NCBI RefSeq assembly: GCF_964204645.1 | Contig: NC_134026.1 | Span: 13,172,450 to 13,236,449 of the forward strand | Length of the DNA stretch: 64,000 bases | Direction: 5' to 3' | Source: Tubulanus polymorphus | Lineage: Eukaryota; Nemertea; Palaeonemertea; Tubulaniformes; Tubulanidae | Shown: piece after piece, positions 49,381 through 56,984 of the stretch | How positions within the stretch are numbered: the stretch's first letter is position 1 | Layout of the letters: every line of letters starts with the position of its first letter | Notes under the pieces: generated by a model | The model's input: the letters and a program-made list of their open reading frames with translations, nothing else | The model's database searches: none | What the model was told of the DNA's origin: nothing | Program-made: the position numbers and the translations under genes

Positions 49381-49482
49381 ATAGAAATCAAAAAGATTTA
49401 AATAAAAAAACAATAAGTTACTTTATCTAATACTAACTTATTTAACTTATTGTTTTTTTATTTAAATCTTTTTGATTTCTAT
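49381..49482. repeat. Perfect 40-bp-arm hairpin at the inner end of the forward array
   Basis: ATAGAAATCAAAAAGATTTA and the next 20 bases (49381-49420) are an exact reverse complement of 49443-49482, with a 22-base loop. The right arm reads TTTTTTTATTTAAAT, a T-run plus TAAAT like the gene-start signal of this element. It begins exactly where the last 24-bp unit ends. Confidence 0.95.
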
Positions 49483-49896
49483 TCGCACTATTGGTTAACA
49501 AGAATTGACTAGAATTCAAATAGATTTAACAAGAAATTCAATAACTTAGTTAGTATCACTCTTGTATTATTTCATTGTTTCTCTTATTGAATAAGCCAAC
49601 TAACTAATATCACTCTTGTATTATCCTAGTCAAATGTAAAGAATTTACAATATCATACTTGAATGAATTAAAACATAAATTACTTCTGTTACTTCATTTT
49701 CAGAAATAAAGCATAATATGTATTTAATACCATTAATACGTATTTGATACCATCAATAGGTATTTGATACGTATTTAATACGTATTTAATACATTGATAC
49801 CTCAACCCTCCTTTTTTAACGTAAATATAATTTACTCATTTTCATACATTTCAACCAATATATTTTATATTTTCAGCTAATTAAACAGTTTATTTC
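49483..49896. other. Spacer with short iterated words, no gene
   Basis: Holds two copies of TAGTATCACTCTTGTATTAT-like text (about 49550 and 49605), ACTAGAATTCAA words like those at 53530-53672, and a run of GTATTTAATAC/GTATTTGATAC words at 49719-49800. Confidence 0.6.
49719..49800. repeat. Iterated near-palindromic GTATTTAATAC words
   Basis: Six or so variants of GTATTTRATAC and CATTAATAC in 80 bases, some overlapping by the shared TAC/GTA. The layout resembles protein-binding iterons, but no function is shown. Confidence 0.6.
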
Positions 49897-50202
49897 TTAT
49901 TTTGATTCATATAATTCTTCATAAAGTTCGTGAAGATACATGTGATTCCTTAATGATTTTTTATTTTTATATCTTTTATTGCATATTTCACAGCATTTAA
50001 TATTATTCAATCTATCTGAAATATAATTCATATTTTCTATTAATTCAGTGTATCTAATTTTACAGCAATCATAGAATTCTAACAACTGTTTTATAGTATA
50101 AACTGAGAATGAAAATAAACCTGAAATCATAATAATTGATTTAATATTGTGTTGATTTTTATATATTAGATGTAATATTTCTAATACCTTATTTTCACTC
50201 AT
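49897..50202 (-). CDS. Small membrane protein with C-terminal C2H2 zinc finger
   Basis: About 101 codons from the ATG at 50202 (MSENKVLEILHLIYKN). A longer open frame exists upstream to 50265, but the TATAAAATGAG context and the overlap with the next gene favour 50202. Residues about 22-40 form a hydrophobic segment (IIMISGLFSFSVYTI). The C-terminus carries a canonical C2H2 finger, CEIC then 12 residues, then HMYLH. A membrane-anchored zinc finger is an unusual pairing; I do not recognise the family. It lies in the spacer between the two inverted arrays, directly after the gene at 50249-50467, and appears intact. Confidence 0.6.
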   Translation of the reverse strand: MSENKVLEILHLIYKNQHNIKSIIMISGLFSFSVYTIKQLLEFYDCCKIRYTELIENMNYISDRLNNIKCCEICNKRYKNKKSLRNHMYLHELYEELYESK

Positions 50203-50248
50203 TTTATAGTCAAAATATATAGAATAAATTAAATTACAAGATGCTGTT

Positions 50249-50467
50249 TTAATCCTCCAAATCATTTAAATCATTAACTTTTTTATTGTTATACTTTCTG
50301 TGATTGTTTCCATTTAACTTCTTTAATTTCTTGCTCAATTTTATATTTTCATTAATCAAATCCTTACTGACATTTTCATAATAAAAGAAAAGCGCAGCCA
50401 ATAAAAATCCACCTGCTACTAAATAATGTTTCAAATCACTTTTCCCAGTTGGGATGAAACCATCCAT
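50249..50467 (-). CDS. Small single-pass membrane protein with coiled coil
   Basis: 72 codons. Residues about 15-30 are hydrophobic (YLVAGGFLLAALFFYY), followed by a Lys/Asn-rich coiled coil (LINENIKLSKKLKKLNG). The start is fixed by the shared T-run/TAAATG signal at 50465-50485. It overlaps the following gene's open frame by 17 bases. Similar one-TM small proteins occur elsewhere in this element. No break is seen. Function unknown. Confidence 0.6.
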   Translation of the reverse strand: MDGFIPTGKSDLKHYLVAGGFLLAALFFYYENVSKDLINENIKLSKKLKKLNGNNHRKYNNKKVNDLNDLED

Positions 50468-50483
50468 TTATTTAAGAGAAAAA
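50465..50483 (-). promoter_or_regulatory. T-run/TAAATG start signal, 50467 gene
   Basis: T5, eight bases (CTCTTAAA), TAAATG. Confidence 0.65.
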
Positions 50484-50589
50484 TTAAACAGTTTATAAAA
50501 TATTTGCTAGTTTTTCATTAAATATTTTATCATCATTTTTAAAATATTAAACTTTTAAATGATTAAATCAAATAACAATTAAATTTACG

Positions 50590-52410
50590 GCCAAACAATT
50601 TATCATTTCAACTGTCAAACAATTTATCATTTCAACTGTCAAACAATTTATCATTTCAACTGTCAAACAATTTATCATTTCAACTGTCAAACAATTTATC
50701 ATTTCAGCTGTCTTATCATTTCAACTGCCAAACAATTTATCATTTCAACTGTCAAACAATTTATCATTTCAACTGTCAAACAATTTATCATTTCAACTGT
50801 CAAACAATTTATCATTCATACTGCCAAACAATTTATCATTTATACTGCCAAACAATTTATCATTTCGACTGTCAAACAATTTATCATTTCAACTGTCAAA
50901 CAATTTATCATTTCAACTGTCAAACAATTTATCATTTCAACTGTCAAACAATTTATCATTTCAACTGTCAAACAATTTATCATTTCAACTGTCAAACAAT
51001 TTATCATTTCAACTGTCAAACAATTTATCATTTCAACAGTCAAACAATTTAACATTTCAACAGTCAAACAATTTATCATTTCAGCTGTCTTATCATTTCA
51101 ACTGTCAAACAATTTATCATTTCAACTGTCAAACAATTTATCATTTCAACTGTCAAACAATTTAACATTTCAACAGTCAAACAATTTATCATTTCAGCTG
51201 TCTTATCATTTCAACTGTCAAACAATTTATCATTTCAACTGTCAAACAATTTATCATTTCAACTGTCAAACAATTTATCATTTCAACTGTCAAACAATTT
51301 ATCATTTAAACTGTCAAACAGTTTATCATTTCGACTGTCAAACAATTTATCATTTCAACTGTCAAACAATTTATCATTTCAACAGTCAAACAATTTAACA
51401 TTTCAACAGTCAAACAATTTAACATTTCAACAGTCAAACAATTTATCATTTCAGCTGTCTTATCATTTCAACTGTCAAACAATTTATCATTTCAACTGTC
51501 AAACAATTTATCATTTCAGCTGTCTTATCATTTCAACTGCCAAACAATTTATCATTTCAACTGTCAAACAATTTATCATTTCAACTGTCAAACAATTTAT
51601 CATTTCAACTGTCAAACAATTTATCATTTAAACTGTCAAACAATTTATCATTTCGACTGTCAAACAATTTATCATTTAAACTGTCAAGCAATTTATCATT
51701 TCAACTGTCAAACAATTTATCATTTCAACTGTCAAACAATTTATCATTTCAACTGTCAAACAATTTATCATTTCAACTGTCAAACAATTTATCATTTCAA
51801 CTGTCAAACAATTTATCATTTCAACAGTCAAACAATTTAACATTTCAACTGTCTTATCATTTCAACTGTCAAACAATTTATCATTTCAACTGTCAAACAA
51901 TTTATCATTTCAGCTGTCTTATCATTTCAACTGCCAAACAATTTATCATTTCAACTGTCAAACAATTTATCATTTCAACTGTCAAACAATTTATCATTTC
52001 AACTGTCAAACAATTTATCATTTATACTGCCAAACAATTTATCATTTCGACTGTCAAACAATTTATCATTTCGACTGTCAAACAATTTATCATTTAAACT
52101 GTCAAACAATTTATCATTTCAACTGTCAAACAATTTATCATTTCAACTGTCAAACAATTTATCATTTCAACTGTCAAACAATTTATCATTTCAACTGTCA
52201 AACAATTTATCATTTCAACTGTCAAACAATTTATCATTTCAACTGTCAAACAATTTATCATTTCAACTGTCAAACAATTTATCATTTCAACAGTCAAACA
52301 ATTTAACATTTCAACTGTCTTATCATTTCAACTGTCAAACAATTTATCATTTCAACTGTCAAACAATTTATCATTTCAACTGTCAAACAATTTATCATTT
52401 TAACAGTCTA
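50590..52410 (-). repeat. 24-bp tandem array, reverse orientation (about 1.8 kb)
   Basis: The same unit as at 46555-49380, on the other strand; roughly 75 units by length. It contains the same 17-base short form and the same CAGCTGAA variants. Its outer border (GACTGTTAAAATGATAAATT, read on the minus strand) is identical to that of the forward array. Its inner border lacks the 40-bp hairpin, and starts after AATTTACGGCC. Confidence 0.95.
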
Positions 52411-52530
52411 TTAGATATTTAAATCATTTAACTCAATTCAATAATTATAATGTAGAATTGTTACGCTTTACGCCAGTTTTTATGTTTAATTGTTTCATAA
52501 TGCTTTGATTTATGTGATTATAAGTATCTG
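52411..52530 (-). pseudogene. Inverted, truncated 3' end of the zinc-motif gene
   Basis: Read on the minus strand, this matches 46436-46556: SHKSKHYETIKHKNWRK followed by the stop and the same AT-rich leader into the 24-bp array. Upstream residues are diverged and include a TAA stop, so only the gene tail was carried with the array. It shows that the two arrays are arms of one inverted duplication. Confidence 0.85.
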
Positions 52531-52579
52531 GACAATTTAATTGCTCCGCATAGATAGACAAAAGTAGTGAGATATTCAA

Positions 52580-52984
52580 TTAATTAAAAAAAATTATTTT
52601 TTTGCTTTTTTCTAAAATATTAGTCCATTTTTTTATTATCAATTTTGGAATTTCAGAAGTATTTTCATTTTTGATAGCAGTTGTTTCAGAATTATAAATA
52701 TCATGAATTTTATTTGATTTCTTATACCAATTACGCCCTATCAAAATGAATACCATTACAAATCCAACTGTAAAATATAAATATTTATCAAATATTCTAT
52801 TACCAGAAGGAGTAGAAATAACAATATTTTCACTATTATTAAAATTTTCATTATTTATTCCTTCTTTTTTAGCTTTTTTAAATTCTTGTGATTTAATTCC
52901 TAATTGTCGAGACCATTCATTTTGTTTCGGACTTCTCAGGCTTTTCTTCACAGTTAATTCCTTCACTTCTTCCACTTCGCTCAT
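52580..52984 (-). CDS. Single-pass membrane protein of the virus-like element
   Basis: 134 codons from an ATG preceded by the T-run/TAAATG signal. The N-terminal 40 residues are charged (VEEVKELTVKKSLRSPKQ). One membrane segment follows at about 68-85 (YLYFTVGFVMVFILIGRNW) and the tail is Lys/Asn-rich. It overlaps the end of the upstream gene by 68 bases, so its promoter lies within that coding sequence. No known domain is recognised. Whether the C-terminus (KKIIFFN) is original or decayed is unknown. Confidence 0.6.
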   Translation of the reverse strand: MSEVEEVKELTVKKSLRSPKQNEWSRQLGIKSQEFKKAKKEGINNENFNNSENIVISTPSGNRIFDKYLYFTVGFVMVFILIGRNWYKKSNKIHDIYNSETTAIKNENTSEIPKLIIKKWTNILEKSKKIIFFN

Positions 52985-53521
52985 TTATTGTAGAAAAATT
53001 TTTACTTTCAATATTTGAAAATGTTATAACTCCAGTTGATAATAACGTCATAAATCCACCTAATTGAAATGATAAATATCCAATCCATTTATTTAATTCA
53101 GTCATGACTAAATAATCATTTTTTAAATCGGAATATAATCTTTTTTCATCTTGAATTGGCAGCATATAATTACATAATTTACTATAACCTTTTACTACAT
53201 TTTCTGATATCGCGTCATTATTCTAGCTGTTCTCGCGGTTTCATAAATCTTAAATAATCTAATAATTTCATCTGATTTCATTGTATCTAATTCATTATAA
53301 GTTAAATTTTTACCGATAAAATTTTTACATTTTCCAGATGCTATTAATATTTCTAATTGATGTTTACAATAAAGATAATATTCATAATTATTATTTGTTG
53401 TAACATTATTTAAAGCACCATCATCTGGAGTTAATTTTGTTTCTGTTATTCCAAAATCATCTAAAGATTTTTCAATTGGAACATCACCATTTTTAGATTT
53501 TATTTTCTTTTCACCTCCCAT
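52917..53521 (-). pseudogene. Conserved element protein, about 200 aa, one frameshift
   Basis: The 5' part (MGGEKKIKSKNGDVPIEKS, then ELDTMKSDEIIRLFKIYETA) is open to about 53195. The reading continues in another frame, with KGYSKLCNYMLPIQDEKR, SDLKNDYLVMTELNKWIGYL and a membrane segment (GGFMTLLSTGVITFS), to 52917. The two pieces meet at about 53200-53210 with a one-base shift and no other break. I recognise the arrangement as a conserved protein of PolB-bearing elements in invertebrate genomes, of unknown role. A T-run/TAAATG signal precedes the ATG. Confidence 0.65.
52982..52998 (-). promoter_or_regulatory. T-run/TAAATG start signal, 52984 gene
   Basis: T5, six bases (CTACAA), TAAATG, located inside the upstream gene's coding sequence. 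Confidence 0.65.
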
Positions 53522-53537
53522 TTATATAACAAAAAAA
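53519..53537 (-). promoter_or_regulatory. T-run/TAAATG start signal, 53521 gene
   Basis: T7, six bases (GTTATA), TAAATG. Confidence 0.75.
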
Positions 53538-53672
53538 TTAGTTGTGATGTTGCAACTAGAATTTAACTAGAATGTAAATAGAATTCAACTAGATTAACAA
53601 GCTAGTTGAAATATTGTTGTTTTTATTTATTTATTGTTAGATCTAGTTGATTTTTGTTCCAACTACCAATAA
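53530..53672. repeat. AACTAGAATTCAACTAG-type short repeats between genes
   Basis: AACTAG, CTAGTT and TAGAATTCAACTAG words occur about eight times on both strands in 140 bases. Related words occur near 49502-49530. The tract lies where the capsid gene would be expected to continue, so it may mark an insertion or a replaced gene end. Confidence 0.55.
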
Positions 53673-54728
53673 CTAGAATTCAACTAGAATGGAGCTAAAA
53701 TATACTAAAATAAATTGAATTACTAAAATTATTATTAATTCTTCGTTCATAAAATGTTTTCTAATATCTGGCCATTGATCTATCATTCTCATTCCTTGAC
53801 AAAATATTTTATTTGCTATTCCTTCGATAGTTATTTCTACTTTTGCTATTTCAGGATTATAATAATTATCAACCTTTATTGCGCCATTAGAATATGTTGC
53901 AATGGTAAAAAATATTAATATACCTTTAATAGATCTTCTTGGGAAGTTAATATTCTCATTAATTATTTCATCATTTGCATTAATAGTTACAGTTTTAAAT
54001 TTATCAATATAATCATATAATAATGAAAATCCTTGATTGTATTGAGTTTGAATTGTGCTAGCAATATTTTCATTAGTTACTGTGTAATATTCTAAACATA
54101 TATTCGATAATTTATAACCCATATCTTTAACAACGCTAGATAATACAATTTCATTTACAGGAGCAAATGTTACCTCAAATATAATATCTTCTTGAATTAC
54201 ATATTTATATAAAGGTGCATTATTATTTATCAATTCAAAGTCTAATGGAATTTTATATTTGCTTCCATAAATCTTTTTAATCAAATTATCTGCGGCACGA
54301 GTTACTATTGCGTCATTAGCTCCTGATCTTAATTTATTATGGTTTTCCGATTGAATGCCTTGAAATATCATATTATTTCTATTTTCTTTAGTTAACCATA
54401 AATCTTTATAATGCATAAATAAATTATAATCATCTAATGACAAAACTGTTTCTGGACCAATCTTTATTGTTAATTTTTTAATCAAATATCTTCCAACATT
54501 ATCAACAACATAATTATTATTATTACCGATTACTTTTATATCGGCTGATAAATGAATACTATTTGGAACATAAAAAGTATTTTGTGTTAATCTAGGAATT
54601 CTAACATATAAAGTTTCATCAGGATTAATATTAGAAGGGTTATGAGTGATTATATGATGTGATCTTTCTGCTTTAATAGCATTAGATATTCTATGATTCT
54701 TAGAAGGATTGATATAACTCCCACTCAT
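53673..54728 (-). CDS. Probable double-jelly-roll major capsid protein, C-terminus lost
   Basis: 351 codons from an ATG with a perfect T7-N6-TAAATG start signal. It forms the virion shell if the call is right. The pattern matches double-jelly-roll capsid proteins of eukaryotic DNA viruses: an N-terminal strand-rich part (YVRIPRLTQNTFYVPNS), YKIPLDFELINNNAPLYKY followed by IIFEVTFAP (the usual position of the 'PL...F...G..L.L' block), then FPRRSIKGILIFF and NPEIAKVEITIEG, with WPDIRKHF near the end. After that the sequence becomes hydrophobic and low complexity (ELIIILVIQFILVYF) and stops; the closing strands of the second jelly roll appear missing. Either a frameshift or a replacement by the AACTAG repeat tract explains this. 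The call is from motif layout; a structure prediction would settle it. Confidence 0.62.
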   Translation of the reverse strand: MSGSYINPSKNHRISNAIKAERSHHIITHNPSNINPDETLYVRIPRLTQNTFYVPNSIHLSADIKVIGNNNNYVVDNVGRYLIKKLTIKIGPETVLSLDDYNLFMHYKDLWLTKENRNNMIFQGIQSENHNKLRSGANDAIVTRAADNLIKKIYGSKYKIPLDFELINNNAPLYKYVIQEDIIFEVTFAPVNEIVLSSVVKDMGYKLSNICLEYYTVTNENIASTIQTQYNQGFSLLYDYIDKFKTVTINANDEIINENINFPRRSIKGILIFFTIATYSNGAIKVDNYYNPEIAKVEITIEGIANKIFCQGMRMIDQWPDIRKHFMNEELIIILVIQFILVYFSSILVEF

Positions 54729-54747
54729 TTATTTAACAAAAAAATTA
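54726..54747 (-). promoter_or_regulatory. T-run/TAAATG start signal, capsid gene
   Basis: T7, six bases (GTTAAA), TAAATG. It fills the whole 20-base gap after the preceding gene's stop. Confidence 0.75.
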
Positions 54748-54748
54748 A

Positions 54749-55075
54749 TCATTTATTTTTGTTGGTAAACATTTTCATGTTTACCAACCCAAAAATAATA
54801 GCACTTACAACTGTAATTAAAAATAAAATAATATGTTCAGCAGCAAAGTTAATAATATTTCCTGCTGATTTCAATATAAAACCAACAATTGATGCAATAA
54901 CTCCGGGCAATGCTGCAGCAGATTTTTTAGATAGTTCCCATAAATATTTTGCTAATTTCTTTAAACCATCTTTAACTTTATCTTGTATAGAATCTGGGGG
55001 TTTATCTGGTTTATTGGGAGTAGGAGTAGATTTCAGTGAATTTGATATAGCTAAACCGATTGTTGTGAATACCAT
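54749..55075 (-). CDS. Membrane protein, two hydrophobic segments
   Basis: 108 codons from ATG 55075; the frame stays open upstream to about 55142 (KLLFKLEGITIISILTS), so the true start may be earlier and the usual T-run/TAAATG signal is not visible. It has an N-terminal hydrophobic stretch, a Pro-rich linker (STPTPNKPDKPPDS), an amphipathic part (LKKLAKYLWELSKKSAAALP) and two membrane segments (GVIASIVGFILKSAG; IILFLITVVSAIIFGLV). The amphipathic/Pro-rich plan is reminiscent of virion membrane-acting proteins, but this is only inference. It ends 20 bases before the capsid ATG, all of which is the capsid gene's start signal. Confidence 0.55.
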   Translation of the reverse strand: MVFTTIGLAISNSLKSTPTPNKPDKPPDSIQDKVKDGLKKLAKYLWELSKKSAAALPGVIASIVGFILKSAGNIINFAAEHIILFLITVVSAIIFGLVNMKMFTNKNK

Positions 55076-55143
55076 AGTTACAGATGTTAGAATTGAAATA
55101 ATTGTTATACCTTCTAATTTAAATAATAATTTTATTCTATCTT

Positions 55144-56149
55144 AATGATATTTCAGAATTTGGTTTCATTTGATATCTTTTAAAAACATCTTTTAATCTT
55201 TTAAAATTATTACCATATTCTTTTAATAATATATCTCTTTCTTTTTTCTGTAATTCTAAATTATCTTTTAAATTATTAATTTCTTTTTCTAAACGTAATT
55301 CTTTTTGCCTATATTCTATTTCATCAATTACTTGTCGTTCTAAATCAGACTTTAATTGTTCTATTTCCTAATTTTTATCAGTTAATTCTTTTTCTAAAGT
55401 TCTAATTTTAAAATCTCATACTTTTATCGTGCGCAAATTTATCAGCTTTATTTCTTATATTAATAATTTCTCTAATTGCTTTATCAGAAAATATATTTAA
55501 ATCTTCTAATTGTTGATCTGTTGCATCAAGTAATCCATTCGGTAAAAGTTTTTCAGTTTGAACTTCGTTTGATTTAATTTTACTAGTTTTGGAAGTTTTA
55601 TTCTGTTCAGAAGTTGTTTCTGTTTTTGAATTATTTTTGATTGTTTCAAATAATTCATTAATTCTTTGTTTAAATACTCTTTCATTTTTAATACTTTCTT
55701 CTTGTGTTACATTTTCTATTTCATTACTATTTCTTATTCTTTTAATTCTAGATAGGTCTAACTTAAGCAAAGTTGATTCTTTTAATATTTTGTTTTGTTT
55801 TTTATAAGAGATATCAATATAATAATCACCGGTCAAATGATAATAATATTCACCATCTAAAAATTCTAAATTTTGTGCTAAAATTCTGGCGTCTCTAAAA
55901 TTTATATTATATTCAGATCTTTCAAATATATGTTGTAATCTACGCGCTTGGTTTATATTTTCTAAATCTTGTCTTATTAAATATGGATTTTCATTTTCAG
56001 GATTTATTCTCGATCTAGATCTTCTATCAAATGCATCTGTTGATGGGGCTTTATAACCACTATCTGTTAAATTAGAATTATATGCTGTTTCATCATTATT
56101 ATCAATATTAGTTTCAGCATCATTATAATCATCTTCATTCTTCTTCCAT
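55144..56149 (-). pseudogene. Long coiled-coil protein, broken at three places
   Basis: Starts at ATG 56149 behind a T8/TAAATG signal. The frame must shift by one base within the first few codons, then runs through ETAYNSNLTDSGYKAPS, RRSRSRINPENENPYLIRQD, FRDARILAQNLEFLDGEYYY and a Glu/Lys-rich region. At about 55410 a second one-base shift occurs. The C-terminal part is a heptad-rich coiled coil (SDLERQVIDEIEYRQKE; KEINNLKDNLELQKKERD) with a TAG stop at about 55366, ending at the TAG at about 55144. Total length would be around 335 residues. Family unknown; position next to the capsid gene suggests a structural or scaffold role, which is inference. Confidence 0.6.
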
Positions 56150-56166
56150 TTATATAATAAAAAAAA
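56147..56166 (-). promoter_or_regulatory. T-run/TAAATG start signal, coiled-coil gene
   Basis: T8, six bases (ATTATA), TAAATG. Confidence 0.72.
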
Positions 56167-56318
56167 CTAAAATTTAAAATATAATATTCCTCCTATTACA
56201 GGGCCTATTATAGATTTACCGTCATTAAAACTTGTTTAAAATCAGGCGGTTGTTCTTCAGTTATGCCGTGTTCATCAAAAGTATCCATTCCAATATCTTC
56301 TCCATCTTCTACATCCAT
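56167..56318 (-). pseudogene. Small acidic protein with C-terminal membrane anchor, one frameshift
   Basis: ATG 56318 behind a T7/TAAATG signal. The acidic start MDVEDGEDIGMDTFDEHG is followed by ITEEQPPDFKQVL. The frame closes at 56208, but another frame continues DGKSIIGPVIGGILYFKF to a stop at 56167. The C-terminal GGILYF tail is shared with the adjacent gene, so the two are duplicates or domain-sharing paralogues. Confidence 0.5.
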
Positions 56319-56334
56319 TTACATAATAAAAAAA
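56316..56334 (-). promoter_or_regulatory. T-run/TAAATG start signal, 56318 gene
   Basis: T7, six bases (ATTATG), TAAATG. Confidence 0.72.
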
Positions 56335-56507
56335 TTAAAATCTAAAATATAATATTCCTCCGATTACAATTCCTATACAAGTTATAGCTAATTTAGTATT
56401 TTCATGGGATTTATTTATCATCATCTAGTTTAATTATTTCATGTTGAATATTATCAGTTTTTATATCTTCTGATGTATTGTAATCTTTTATTTTAGAATC
56501 ATTATTA
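56335..56507 (-). pseudogene. Related small membrane-anchored protein, 5'-truncated
   Basis: Reads NNDSKIKDYNTSEDIK then EIIKLDDDK to a TAA, and after a frame change HENTKLAITCIGIVIGGILY, ending at 56335. The tail matches that of the neighbouring 56167-56318 gene. The upstream part is removed by the insertion at 56508-56984. Confidence 0.5.
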
Positions 56508-56984
56508 GGGTTTTCTGACTTTCGTCGAAAACCCTCTTGAAATTCTGTTCATTATTATTATTATTTATTTTCCGCCGATTTCGTCAAATAAAATTCATCT
56601 TCATTCAGATTCGGCAACTGACAGCTTCGAAACGAAATGTATAAATTGATACTGTAATAACGGTCTCTCTGAACCAACAGATTGTCTGAATGTACTTTCC
56701 ATCCTATTTGAAACTTAAAATTACTTATTAGGTTACTGTAAATAAAGAATTGAATTGAATTGTTAGACAACAAGCACCGGCGAAATAACAGTTTGTGACG
56801 TCATTTAGTAAGTAAATAAAGGAGGGCTCCGAGAATTTCCAAATCACGGGGACTATACTGGGGTTAGACCATTCAACCAAAAAGAGGATTGCTCCGATAA
56901 TATCCAAATCATCTCATTTTATTTTTTCCATCGAATACCCGGTAATTAATTTTTCCTTTCGATCACATGCATCCAGAAAACCCG
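56508..56984. mobile_element. Insertion with AATTG-tailed retroelement end
   Basis: Base composition here is closer to host DNA than to the AT-rich element. The ends GGGTTTTCTG and CAGAAAACCC are inverted repeats of 10 bases. Inside, TAAATAAAGAATTGAATTGA at about 56740 resembles the retroelement 3' tails at about 18345 and 20270. It interrupts the virus-like element between the gene tail at 56985 and the truncated gene at 56507. Target duplication is not clear. Confidence 0.55.

Noticed and set aside
46821-51079. Long open frames encoding repeated MINCLTVE or related octapeptides
   Set aside because: They exist because the repeat unit is 24 bases, a multiple of three. Frames are cut by 17-base units and TAA variants, and no start signal precedes them.
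46555-52410. CRISPR-like array
   Set aside because: Units are contiguous with no spacers, there are no cas genes, and the setting is eukaryotic.
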